This document shows, one piece after another, positions 16,115-23,980 of a DNA stretch of 64,000 bases; position 1 is the stretch's first letter, and each line of letters starts with the position of its first letter. This stretch comes from Neobacillus ginsengisoli (GTDB taxonomy: Bacteria > Bacillota > Bacilli > Bacillales_B > DSM-18226), in NCBI RefSeq assembly GCF_030813055.1, contig NZ_JAUSTW010000003.1:558001-622000 (forward strand), in the 5' to 3' direction. The notes beneath the pieces were generated by a model. It did no database searches. It was given only the letters and a program-made list of their open reading frames with translations, and was not told the origin of the DNA. The translations under genes were made by a program, and so were the position numbers.

Positions 16115-16147
16115 CGGAGCGATCCTAAGGAAAGCGCTCCGAGATCT
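16115..16147 (-). terminator. Terminator of the glycine-zipper gene
   Basis: CGGAGCG/CGCTCCG with a 13-base loop. On the minus strand T3ATTT follows; on the plus strand T8 follows a short distance on, so it may act both ways. Confidence 0.65.
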
Positions 16148-16192
16148 CTTATTTTTTTTCCAGTAAATAATAGTTCAGTAAAATTAACATAT

Positions 16193-16546
16193 TTAACTTT
16201 GTGGTAGTTTGGGGGGATCATTATATGATAAGCGATTCATAGGCAACATTTGATTATTTAATACAAGTCGTCCAGCCTGATAGCCAACGCTTGTTCCAAT
16301 CCGATTCCCAATTATACTGCCGATTATCGATCCTATTATTGTTCCTGGTCCCGGGAAAATAGCTGTCCCCAGCATAGCTCCGTATTCAATCCCTGCCATT
16401 AAACCTAAGCCCCCGGTAACATTTTTAGAAGTTTGAATAGCATACTCCTTTTTATCCATATTACCGGATGTCATTGCCTGAGTATCTTTTAATTGAGCCA
16501 ATCCCCCTGAAATGACACCCGCCCAAAGCGAGGTTCCATTAAACAT
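16193..16546 (-). CDS. Glycine-zipper membrane-inserting protein, 117 aa
   Basis: Small protein with a central Gly/Ala/Ile-rich segment (about residues 45-95) in which glycines recur every four residues: GLGLMAGIEYGAMLG, then GTIIGSIIGSIIGNRIG. Such glycine zippers insert in membranes or pack helices into oligomers. There is no signal peptide. The N-terminal half (SGGLAQLKDTQAMTSG) and the tail are hydrophilic. AAAGGAGG lies eight bases before ATG. Similar proteins are frequent in Bacillaceae and some are linked to spores or stress; function here unknown. Confidence 0.68.
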   Translation of the reverse strand: MFNGTSLWAGVISGGLAQLKDTQAMTSGNMDKKEYAIQTSKNVTGGLGLMAGIEYGAMLGTAIFPGPGTIIGSIIGSIIGNRIGTSVGYQAGRLVLNNQMLPMNRLSYNDPPKLPQS

Positions 16547-16970
16547 ATGTATTTACCTCCTTTTTCTGTTACTTTCACCATTTAATTTAAAATTATGTAT
16601 GTGAGTTAAAAAGAACAATTAGTCATCCGAATGAAAGAAAAAGAATGGTATAACTAGCTAAAAACTAGACATAATTTAAAAAACGACCTGTTAAAAGTTC
16701 GGCTAGTTCTCATTAACTGAGATCTTAATTACTTTCCGACACTGTCGCAATCCTAATAAGAAATCCCTTACTAAATGTAAAACTTTGCTTAAAATTTTTT
16801 AAAAAAAAGGAATTATTTTCAAATTATCGAACAAAATAAATTTTATACTTATAGGATCAATTCAAATGCTACTTAATAAACGATAATGAGTAAATTTATG
16901 CACTTAGGACAAAACTTTACTTATTTTAAATTTCCATACTCTTAATAATGAGTGCATATATATGTATTTA
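16547..16970. other. Gene-free AT-rich stretch
   Basis: No frame with a ribosome site. It ends in a terminator-like hairpin at 16971-17007 that belongs to no visible gene, so a short untranslated transcript is possible here but not demonstrable. Confidence 0.3.
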
Positions 16971-17007
16971 AAAAGTATACTTTCCACTTTCGAAAGTACA
17001 CTTTTTT
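16971..17007. terminator. Orphan bidirectional terminator-like hairpin
   Basis: AAAAGTATACTTTC (16971-16984) pairs with GAAAGTACACTTTT (16992-17005) with one mismatch and T-tracts on both strands. No annotated gene ends here. Confidence 0.55.
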
Positions 17008-17098
17008 AGCAAATCTTGGTCTATTTTCCCTAAATGATTTTTAATATGTTCAATCGAACGTCAATATAAAATATTCCAAATAATCAGGAGGAATTGGC

Positions 17099-17182
17099 AT
17101 GTTCAAATCCCAAAAACACACAGCTAGATGGAAATACAAACGATTATGTAGAATTAGAAAATTGATGGCTATGTTGTGTTGA
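17099..17182 (+). CDS. Possible 27-aa leader peptide upstream of the MntP-like gene
   Basis: AGGAGG lies seven bases before an ATG opening a 27-codon frame with 11 Lys/Arg residues (MFKSQKHTARWKYKRLCR, then IRKLMAMLC). It is followed after about 30 bases by a clear terminator (17212-17248) and only then, 130 bases on, by the transporter gene. This peptide-then-terminator order resembles an attenuation leader. It could also be a decayed gene start. No family recognised. Confidence 0.4.
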   Translation: MFKSQKHTARWKYKRLCRIRKLMAMLC

Positions 17183-17211
17183 TTTGCTGCATTAAGAGCG
17201 TGAAAACCTTT

Positions 17212-17248
17212 GGTGACAGTAGGTAACTTTACTGTTCCCACCTTTTTT
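17212..17248 (+). terminator. Terminator in the leader of the MntP-like gene
   Basis: GGTG/CACC enclosing CAGTA/TACTG, then T6GT5ATTTT. It lies between the 27-aa frame and the transporter start and could be an attenuator. Confidence 0.7.
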
Positions 17249-17379
17249 GTTTTTATTTTAATCTTAAAGAATAAGACAAAATAATGTAAAAATACAATAT
17301 AAAATAAAACCATTGTAGAGGAATACTGACCATAAAGATCCCTAATTAACGTATTCAAAAATAGATAAGAGGTGATTAT

Positions 17380-17949
17380 ATGACTTGGCTTAATGCTTTT
17401 ATCATTGCCAATCTGATTGGCATTGGATCCAACCTTGACAATACCGGTGTGGGTATGGCATATGGAATTGAGAAAATTAAATTTCCTCATTGGGTCAATA
17501 TAATTATTAATTTTTTAGGCTTTTTCACCGCTTTTTTAGGCGCATATATGGGTAAAGTTTTTTCTCAGTATACCTCAAAAAATTCTGCACAATTAGTTTC
17601 TTGCATCGTATTATGTGGAGTTGGTTTATTTATTTTATATACAGCTTATTTACATCCACGGATTTCAAAAGAAACATCACAAATTAAATTGCAAAAACCT
17701 GGATTCAAACAAGCGATACTCCTTGGATTTGGTTTATCGTTTTCAAACATTGCAACTGGTTTTAGTTCCACGATTTCCAATTCTTTGTCTTTATGGACAA
17801 CAGTCATTAGTATTTCTGCCTGGGGATACTTTTTAATTTTTTTTGGTAATATAATCGGAATCGGAGTTGTATCCAGATTTCTAGGAAAATATTCTTCAAT
17901 GGTCTCTGGATTTTTATTAATCGGCGTTGGCGTTCATCAGATTATATAA
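17380..17949 (+). CDS. MntP/YtaF-like membrane protein, putative manganese exporter
   Basis: 189-aa protein with six membrane segments, related to the MntP (YebN) and YtaF families in the LysE-type transporter group. The signature IGIGSNLDNTGVGMAYGIEKI in helix 1 has the membrane-embedded Asp that coordinates cation in MntP; the second repeat has LLGFGLSFSNIATGFSSTISN, where Asn replaces the Asp. The internal two-fold repeat is visible (residues 1-60 and 105-165). MntP exports Mn(II); YtaF is a sporulation membrane protein. A TerC-family gene, another Mn-export family, lies next downstream. I found no yybP-ykoY manganese riboswitch upstream, only a short ORF and terminator. Confidence 0.78.
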   Translation: MTWLNAFIIANLIGIGSNLDNTGVGMAYGIEKIKFPHWVNIIINFLGFFTAFLGAYMGKVFSQYTSKNSAQLVSCIVLCGVGLFILYTAYLHPRISKETSQIKLQKPGFKQAILLGFGLSFSNIATGFSSTISNSLSLWTTVISISAWGYFLIFFGNIIGIGVVSRFLGKYSSMVSGFLLIGVGVHQII

Positions 17950-18081
17950 TACAGTTTTTAGGAAAAGTTCTGCCTTTCCCTTACATTATATGTAATACCT
18001 CCAAATATATTGTTAAACATGCGTAAATTTTGAGTAAAGATTTTATAAAATAATGAGTAAAATAAATTTCTTCAAAATAAG

Positions 18082-18116
18082 AAATGGTACCTAAACTAAA
18101 ACGGTACCATTTTTTT
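18082..18116 (+). terminator. Terminator of the MntP-like gene
   Basis: AAATGGTACC/GGTACCATTT, 10-bp perfect stem with an 11-base loop, then a T-run. Confidence 0.88.
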
Positions 18117-18256
18117 ATGTTCACTTCTATTTTCCATTCTAATGGTATATGTTTGTACAAAAGAATTTTAAATTAGGTAGTAAACATCTTTCATGATACC
18201 TTCTTACCCAGTTGGAAAATATATTAAAAAAATTAAATAAAACTGGAGGAAACAAA

Positions 18257-18922
18257 ATGAGTTGGCTGCAAGTTTTATCCTTAATAGGAATTGACATTTT
18301 ACTTTCTGGAGATAATGCTATTGTCATCGCTCTTGCCGCTAGTCATGTTCCTAAACATCTACAAGGAAAAGCAATTATGGGTGGGATGTTAGGCGCCATT
18401 ATTCTTCGGATTGTAGCAGCAACTTTTGTAATCAAGTTCTTAGAATATCCATTTGTCCAAGCAGTTGGCGGAGTCATTCTCTTACGGATTGCTTATTATC
18501 TAATTGTTCAAAGAGATGAAGAACAATTAGATATTAAAGCATCCGATCGGATTTGGCTCGCAATTCGAATTATTGCTATTTCAGATTTAGCCATGTCCAT
18601 AGATAATGTTATTGCATTAGCTAGTGTTGCAAGAGGAATTTTCCCAATAGTAATGGGTATTATTATTTCGATTCCTATAATTATTTTAGGAAGTCGACTT
18701 TTGATGATGCTTATGGATAAATTCCCCATCATCATTTATGCAGGTTCCGCTTTCTTAACATTCGCTGCCGGAAAAATGATTATCGAAGACAAAGGTTTAA
18801 CATTTTTAACAAACGATATTCCAGAATCCTATCAATTAGTGATTCCTATCGCAATGGCTATTATTTTAATAACTGCAGCATTTGTAAAAAATAATATTAA
18901 AGAAATAAATATAACACTTTAA
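18257..18922 (+). CDS. TerC-family integral membrane protein (YjbE/YkoY type)
   Basis: 221-aa, about seven membrane helices. The two TerC signature loops with paired acidic residues are present: LLSGDNAIVIALAASHVP and AMSIDNVIALASVARG. TerC proteins of this size (YceF, YkoY, YjbE in B. subtilis) export Mn(II), partly to metallate secreted enzymes. A preceding 15-codon extension of the frame exists, but GGAGG sits nine bases before ATG 18257. Located 300 bases downstream of the MntP-like gene with its own terminator before and after, so the two are separate units that may act together in manganese homeostasis. Confidence 0.86.
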   Translation: MSWLQVLSLIGIDILLSGDNAIVIALAASHVPKHLQGKAIMGGMLGAIILRIVAATFVIKFLEYPFVQAVGGVILLRIAYYLIVQRDEEQLDIKASDRIWLAIRIIAISDLAMSIDNVIALASVARGIFPIVMGIIISIPIIILGSRLLMMLMDKFPIIIYAGSAFLTFAAGKMIIEDKGLTFLTNDIPESYQLVIPIAMAIILITAAFVKNNIKEINITL

Positions 18923-18928
18923 TCAAAT

Positions 18929-18965
18929 AAGCATCGGATGAAATTCCTCGATGCTTATCTTTTTG
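18929..18965 (+). terminator. Terminator of the TerC gene
   Basis: AAGCATCG/CGATGCTT with a 12-base loop, then ATCTTTTTG. Confidence 0.8.
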
Positions 18966-19092
18966 TATGTTCAAAATAAACTGTTTGCATGACAGCTCTT
19001 ATTTGCATCGACTTAACTGCGCTACCCCTTTTCATGTCTATCTATCGATTTGAGGTACCCACATAGGAAAAAAAACACATAATAACAACAAT

Positions 19093-19133
19093 AAAAGCAG
19101 TGGATTTCACATAAGAAATCACACTGCTTTTGG
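19093..19133. terminator. Second hairpin before the marR gene
   Basis: AAAAGCAGTG.ATTTC pairs with GAAAT.ACACTGCTTTT, a 15-bp stem with small mismatches and a six-base loop. There is no long T-run; it may insulate marR or mark the end of a decayed unit. The rest of 18966-19150 shows no gene. Confidence 0.45.
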
Positions 19134-19156
19134 CCTTTAATTATGTCAAATACGAG

Positions 19157-19186
19157 TTGACAGTTAGTTATAATTCATGGTAATTT
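19157..19186 (+). promoter_or_regulatory. Promoter of the marR-ywrO-like unit
   Basis: TTGACA (19157-19162), 18-base spacer, TAATTT (19181-19186). The -10 box overlaps the 16-bp operator at 19183, as expected for autorepression. Confidence 0.6.
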
Positions 19187-19198
19187 GTATATGCAAAT
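19183..19198. promoter_or_regulatory. MarR operator, copy 1
   Basis: ATTTGTATATGCAAAT. The exact reverse complement occurs at 19670-19685 before the next gene, so both genes carry the same site in opposite orientation. Confidence 0.78.
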
Positions 19199-19218
19199 GA
19201 AAAAAGGGACTGAATGAA

Positions 19219-19653
19219 ATGAATGAAGAAGAACAAGTATTAATTCATTGTTTATATTTTACAGCCAGCCGTTTTGCTCGCAACATTACAAAATTAGCTG
19301 AAAAAACGTTTGATTTCGGGGACCTTGCACCTTCTTATTTATACATGATCATGATTGTTAAATTCCATCCTGAAATCACTCAAAAAGAGCTATGTCACAA
19401 GTTATCCATCGCTCCTTCCACGAGTACGAGGTTTATTGATAAACTTGAAAAACTAAAACTGGTTACAAGAAAATTGAGCGGCAAACAAACCTATATCTCT
19501 TTAACTGAAGAAGGAGAAAAAATTTACCATCAGTTTCGGGGTTCATTAAAGGAATTATTTACAGGCTATTCTCAAATTTTAGGAAGCGAATTTAGTATAG
19601 ATTTAAGCAAAAGGCTCAACGAAGCAAGCATTAAATTAGAAAAAGAACTGTAA
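19219..19653 (+). CDS. MarR-family transcriptional regulator
   Basis: 144-aa MarR winged-helix dimer. Visible: dimerisation helix at residues 5-30, HTH with ITQKELCHKLSIAPSTSTRFIDKLEKLKLV (about 55-85), wing RKLSGKQTYISLTEEGEKIY and a C-terminal dimerisation helix. There is no cysteine in the usual redox position near the N-terminus, although LIHCLYF has one at residue 11. AAGGGA precedes ATG. It lies directly upstream of a quinone-reductase-like gene with which it shares an operator; the pair probably senses an electrophile or quinone. Confidence 0.88.
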   Translation: MNEEEQVLIHCLYFTASRFARNITKLAEKTFDFGDLAPSYLYMIMIVKFHPEITQKELCHKLSIAPSTSTRFIDKLEKLKLVTRKLSGKQTYISLTEEGEKIYHQFRGSLKELFTGYSQILGSEFSIDLSKRLNEASIKLEKEL

Positions 19654-19669
19654 ATTTTTTTACCCCTTC

Positions 19670-19685
19670 ATTTGCATATACAAAT
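19670..19685. promoter_or_regulatory. MarR operator, copy 2
   Basis: ATTTGCATATACAAAT, exact reverse complement of copy 1, located 20 bases before the start of the NAD(P)H oxidoreductase gene and directly after the marR stop. Confidence 0.78.
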
Positions 19686-19704
19686 AAAAAAAGGAGAATT
19701 TATC

Positions 19705-20229
19705 ATGAAATCTTTAGTCATTGCAGCACATCCGAATTTATCGAATTCAGTAATAAACAAAATGTGGATAGATAGATTGCACCAAGAAAAAGACATCACC
19801 GTACACGATTTATATACGGAATATCCGGACGGACGAATAAACGTGGAGCGTGAACAACAGCTATTGTTGGAACACGACAGGATTGTCTTCCAATTTCCAT
19901 TTTACTGGTACAGCAGTCCTTCATTACTAAAGGAATGGCAGGATGTAGTCCTCACTTACGGTTGGGCTTATGGATCGGAAGGAACCAAATTGCATGGAAA
20001 AGAGTTTGTCCTGGCGATTTCTACTGGCGGGCCGGAAGCTGCCTATCAAGCAGGCGGCCACAATCAGTACAGCATGAGTGAACTTACAAAACCATTCCAA
20101 GCAACGGCAAACCTAACGGGGATGCGTTTCTTACCATCCTTTACAACACAAGGTGTTCGTTTTTTAACAGATGCCCAAATTCGGGAAAGTGCGGAAGAAC
20201 TGGTACGCCATCTTAAAGCTTCCTATTAA
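19705..20229 (+). CDS. NAD(P)H oxidoreductase, flavodoxin-like fold (YwrO/KefF/MdaB family)
   Basis: 174-aa FMN-dependent NAD(P)H:quinone reductase family protein. Visible: the strand and loop SLVIAAHPNLSNS, the flavin-contact segment RIVFQFPFYWYSSPSLLKEWQDVVLTYGWAYG (positions about 70-100) and LAISTGGPEAAYQAGG. Family members reduce quinones or nitroaromatics by two electrons, sparing the cell from radical cycling, or regulate K+ efflux systems. AAGGAG lies nine bases before ATG. It immediately follows marR, whose product probably represses it through the shared operator. Confidence 0.88.
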   Translation: MKSLVIAAHPNLSNSVINKMWIDRLHQEKDITVHDLYTEYPDGRINVEREQQLLLEHDRIVFQFPFYWYSSPSLLKEWQDVVLTYGWAYGSEGTKLHGKEFVLAISTGGPEAAYQAGGHNQYSMSELTKPFQATANLTGMRFLPSFTTQGVRFLTDAQIRESAEELVRHLKASY

Positions 20230-20318
20230 TCCTATAGAAGAAGTCTTTAATACTTCGTGGATGTGACTCTGGAAACAAAACTATATTTTTAATTACCTTT
20301 TTTTAATTGGATTCTCAC

Positions 20319-20402
20319 TTATGTTCCACTTTGAACGAATTATGTGCCACTTCCCGGAGTTTATGTGCCACTTTCTCCTTTTTATGTACCAGCTACTTCC
20401 GA
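20319..20402. repeat. Four tandem 21-bp units
   Basis: Units start at 20319, 20340, 20361 and 20382, each beginning TTATGT(T/G/A)CCA. The spacing is exactly 21 bases each time while the second half of each unit diverges, so a 7-codon repeat under selection or recently expanded is possible. All three leftward frames stay open for a stretch, none with a clear ribosome site and start. Confidence 0.6.
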
Positions 20403-20483
20403 GCACCTAACACCAAAATAGCCAGGCTCAGGAATCTTTCTCTTATCTTAACTTCGGGCGGTACCTAAGCACCGCCCGTTTCT

Positions 20484-22184
20484 TCACAACGGAGGCAAAT
20501 CCAGTTTGCCTTCTTCAAACAACGCTTTTAACATATGCTTCGTATACCCTGCCGCCTGGGAAAATTTTATTTTTGCCGGCATCGGTGCTTCATCCGCATC
20601 GACAACTACATCAATAATACAGGGTTTCCGTTGCCCGACGGCTTGTTGTAATGCCGGAAGAAGTTCCTCGGGATGCTCCACACGATACCCGATCCCGCCG
20701 CATGCATCCGCGTATTTAGCAAAATTAGGGTTTACCAGATCGGTACCGAACTCAATATTTCCCATTACCTCTTGTTCAAACTTGATCATTGCAATCTTAT
20801 GATTGTTTAAAACAATGACAACCATCGGTAAATTGTATTTAACTGCTGTAACGAAATCATTCATCGTCATCCCAAACCCGCCATCACCGCACACAGCAAA
20901 AACCTGCTTGTCCGGATAAGCAATTTTTCCCGCAATCGCCCCGGGAAGACCGCAGCCAAGCGTCGCCAGCCAGCTGGAAATAATAAATTTCTGATTAGTC
21001 ATATGAAAATGGCGCGCCATCCAAACGGTAACATTCCCCACATCGACAGATAAGACAGCATCATCTGAAGCTACTTTCTGCAAGTCGCTGATCACACGCT
21101 GCGGCTTAATCGGAACAGAATCATTCTCTTCCTGATGCTCTAACTTACTCCACCACTTATTCATCCGCTCCTGGCTTTTCTCTAAAAAGTCGCGATTCGC
21201 ATTTTCACTTACATTCTCTTTAAGCCATTCGAGCGTCAACCTTGCCTCTCCCGCCAGACCGACATCAACCGGATAGCGCTTGCCGATTTGGTAAGGGTCG
21301 ATATCAATTTGAATCGTTACTGTCTTCTCCGGTAAAAATCCCGTGAACGGAAACGAAGTCCCAATCATGATGAGCAGATCGGTTTCATGCATGGCTTCGT
21401 AGGCTGCCTTTGTTCCAATCAGACCTAGCCCGCCCAAACAATAGGGATGCTTATCTGGAATTGCTCCTTTTCCAGGCAGCGTTAACACAATCGGCGCGGC
21501 AATTTTTTCAGCAAATGATAATAATGTCTCCCGGATACCATGTGTCCCTCTACCTGCAAGGATAATCGGTCTTTCCGCTTTTTCAATCAATACCTTTGCC
21601 TGCTGTAAATCTTCCTGGAGCGGCAGAACGGCCTGTTTCACTATAAAACTGGATGTTACATGCGCTTCCTTCCCTACCTCAAAGCGAGGAACATCATCGG
21701 GAATCGTAAGAACGGAAACCCCTCTTTTTACATAAGCCGTCCGAATCGCTTGATTCACAACGGCAGGAAGCTGTTCAGCCGACATAATCCGTTGATTGTA
21801 GACGGCCACATCATCAAACAATCTGTCTAAATTAACCTCTTGAAAAAAATCAGTGCCTATCAGGTCCGTTTCCACCTGTCCTGTTATCGCCAATACCGGC
21901 ACCTTGTCGAGCTTGGCATCATACAATCCATTCAAAAGATGAATGGCACCCGGACCAGCAATGGCGGTACAAACCCCTATTTTCCCGGTCAACTTTGCAT
22001 AGGCTGCGGCCGCTAAGGCACCCGCCTCTTCATGCCGGACCTGAATAAACTTTATTTTATCCTGGGCTTTTCGCAAGGGCTCGATAATCGAATTTATCGA
22101 ATCACCCGGCATCCCGTAAATATGATCTACTCCCCACTCAATCAATAGCTCAATTAACTTCTCACCAGCTGTTTGCTTAAACAT
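20484..22184 (-). CDS. ydaP: Thiamine-diphosphate enzyme, pyruvate oxidase (YdaP) type
   Basis: 566-aa ThDP-dependent enzyme of the pyruvate oxidase/acetolactate synthase family. N-terminal pyrimidine domain with GVDHIYGMPGDSINSIIEPL and the catalytic-region RHEEAGALAAAAYAKLTG, middle FAD-type domain, and the C-terminal ThDP motif CGDGGFGMTMNDF followed by NN (VVIVLNNHKIAMIK). The GMPGDSINSII sequence and C-terminal PCIIDVVVDADEAPMP favour pyruvate oxidase (acetate or acetyl-P plus CO2, electrons to quinone or oxygen) over acetolactate synthase. B. subtilis ydaP is a general-stress gene. Alone, with AAAGGGAG before ATG. The last 25 residues after KIKFSQA are longer than in many homologues. 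Confidence 0.88.
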   Translation of the reverse strand: MFKQTAGEKLIELLIEWGVDHIYGMPGDSINSIIEPLRKAQDKIKFIQVRHEEAGALAAAAYAKLTGKIGVCTAIAGPGAIHLLNGLYDAKLDKVPVLAITGQVETDLIGTDFFQEVNLDRLFDDVAVYNQRIMSAEQLPAVVNQAIRTAYVKRGVSVLTIPDDVPRFEVGKEAHVTSSFIVKQAVLPLQEDLQQAKVLIEKAERPIILAGRGTHGIRETLLSFAEKIAAPIVLTLPGKGAIPDKHPYCLGGLGLIGTKAAYEAMHETDLLIMIGTSFPFTGFLPEKTVTIQIDIDPYQIGKRYPVDVGLAGEARLTLEWLKENVSENANRDFLEKSQERMNKWWSKLEHQEENDSVPIKPQRVISDLQKVASDDAVLSVDVGNVTVWMARHFHMTNQKFIISSWLATLGCGLPGAIAGKIAYPDKQVFAVCGDGGFGMTMNDFVTAVKYNLPMVVIVLNNHKIAMIKFEQEVMGNIEFGTDLVNPNFAKYADACGGIGYRVEHPEELLPALQQAVGQRKPCIIDVVVDADEAPMPAKIKFSQAAGYTKHMLKALFEEGKLDLPPL

Positions 22185-22574
22185 AGGACACTCCCTTTAT
22201 GAAAATAGATACTAGTAGTGTGATACTTTTATCAAAAAATTACTCAATATTTCCATTAAAATTGTGAGCAATCCTCAAGAAAAATAGGGTGCTGACAGAC
22301 ACGGCGATTGTAATGCTTAAAAAAAATCACCAAAACGCTCAAACAACCGTGTTCGTTTTGCCTCCGGGTTTATATATAGTTTCAACAACCGTTAAAGATA
22401 TTTACAAGATTACATTTGACTGACCTATAATAAGTCCAATCTCCTCTACTAAACTTTAGACAAAATGGATGTTAATACGTATGAACTTTCCTCGTAAAAA
22501 TGTTTTATGGTATGATGATTAAATTGTTTACTACCTTGTTTCACATTTACATTCATCTAAGAAAAGAGGTATTT
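22185..22574. other. Divergent promoter region of ydaP and an MFS gene
   Basis: A TATAAT-type box occurs at about 22427-22432 with TTACAA about 18 bases upstream, plausibly the MFS promoter. No other structure stands out. Confidence 0.35.
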
Positions 22575-23765
22575 ATGCACTCCACTGAATTATCCAAGCG
22601 ACATTGGTTGCTCATCTTTACACTTACTTTATTAACATTTGTTCTCGGGACAAGCGAATTTGTTATCGTCGGGATCTTAACCGATATTTCCTCGGGTCTT
22701 CATATAACAAATGCAAAAGCAGGCACACTCGTTTCTGCGTTTGCCATTACGTTTGCCATTACCACACCACTCGTGATGTCAGTAACAAGTCATTTTCCAA
22801 AGCGTAAATGGATGTTATTTTTGATAGGATCGTTCATCATCCTGAATGCTTTGTGTGTGATTTCGACGGGCTACATCATGCTCCTTGCACTTCGAATGAT
22901 GACGGCGATTGTAACAGGAGTATTAATCTCTCTTGCCATGATTGTTGCAAGTGAAACCATGCCAATCGCAAAACGCGGACTTGCTATATCATTCGTTTTC
23001 GGTGGTTTTACTCTTGCAAACGTGATTGGGGTACCAATCGGCACTGTCATCGCAGAATGGTACAACTGGAATGCAACCTTCCTGTTAACGACTTTTCTAG
23101 GTGGAATTGCGTTTTTGGCATCTTTCTTCATTTTGCCTAATATGGTCAGTCAATTTCGCAGTTCGATGCGTGATCAATTTTCATTGTTGACACACCCACG
23201 AATCTTAATGGCGTTTTTCATTCCTTCTCTTGGATTTGGAGCGACATATGCCGTTTATACCTATCTTGTTCCGATCCTGAAAGGAATGGAAGCACCAAGT
23301 AATTCAATCAGTTTGATCTTGTTTGGCTACGGATTTATTTCGATTTTCAGCAACATACTCGCTGGTAAAATTGCCAGCTACAATGCGATCGGGCGCCTTC
23401 GATTGGTTTTCCTCGTGCAAGCAATTGTTCTGGTCAGTTTATATTGGACCACAAATAATTTGATCCTTGGCTTGATTAACATTGGCTTGATGTCATTAAT
23501 GGCCATCCTTTTAACAACATCAACCCAGCTTTATTTGATTGACCTTGCCGGAATTTATCAACCAAGAGCGACAGGACTCGCTGCTTCACTGATGCCAGTC
23601 GCAAGCAATATCGGTATCGCCTTTGGTTCCGCAGTAGGCGGAATAGTTTACCATCAAGGAAATTTGATCAGTGTGACATTGGTCGGTGGGTTGATTGCTA
23701 TCTTTGCAAGTCTTCTAACTTTCCTAAGTCATCACTTAGACCAAAAACAAATGAAACCCGCATAA
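22575..23765 (+). CDS. MFS transporter, DHA1 (12-helix) family
   Basis: 396-aa major-facilitator permease with 12 membrane segments. Motif A is present as VSAFAITFAITTPLVMSVTSHFPKRK and motif C as GFTLANVIGVPIGTVIAE after helix 5, typical of the antiporter branch (AraJ/NepI/YdhL type). Members export purine nucleosides, sugars or drugs; substrate is not decidable here. The frame is open upstream, but AAAGAGG just before ATG 22575 decides the start. Its terminator is at 23866. Monocistronic, divergent from pyruvate oxidase. Confidence 0.88.
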   Translation: MHSTELSKRHWLLIFTLTLLTFVLGTSEFVIVGILTDISSGLHITNAKAGTLVSAFAITFAITTPLVMSVTSHFPKRKWMLFLIGSFIILNALCVISTGYIMLLALRMMTAIVTGVLISLAMIVASETMPIAKRGLAISFVFGGFTLANVIGVPIGTVIAEWYNWNATFLLTTFLGGIAFLASFFILPNMVSQFRSSMRDQFSLLTHPRILMAFFIPSLGFGATYAVYTYLVPILKGMEAPSNSISLILFGYGFISIFSNILAGKIASYNAIGRLRLVFLVQAIVLVSLYWTTNNLILGLINIGLMSLMAILLTTSTQLYLIDLAGIYQPRATGLAASLMPVASNIGIAFGSAVGGIVYHQGNLISVTLVGGLIAIFASLLTFLSHHLDQKQMKPA

Positions 23766-23865
23766 GGGAGAAGCTACGAACGCATTGGCATGCTTCCTTT
23801 GGTACCTTCCGATGGACAATAAATTTTTCCATGACATAATGTTAATCCTTCAAATAAAATTAAAG

Positions 23866-23912
23866 AAAGAAGTATCAAAGAACAGCTGAACGATCTTGAT
23901 ACTTCTTTTAAA
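23866..23912 (+). terminator. Terminator of the MFS gene
   Basis: AAAGAAGTATCA (23866-23877) and TGATACTTCTTT (23897-23908) form a 12-bp stem followed by T-rich sequence. Confidence 0.8.
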
Positions 23913-23980
23913 AATATCTAATTCTAATATCAGAACTAAAAAAGCAAGAGAACTGAAATGTCCCCTTGCTTTCTTACCAT

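Noticed and set aside
17007..17380. yybP-ykoY manganese riboswitch expected before an exporter
   Set aside because: The conserved boxes of that aptamer are not visible; only the short ORF and a terminator are.
17050..17490. 146-codon leftward frame
   Set aside because: Overlaps the start of the MntP-like gene and its leader; composition of a reverse-strand shadow with no ribosome site.
20484..22184. Acetolactate synthase assignment
   Set aside because: The motif set and C-terminus fit pyruvate oxidase/YdaP better, and no ilvN or alsD lies nearby.
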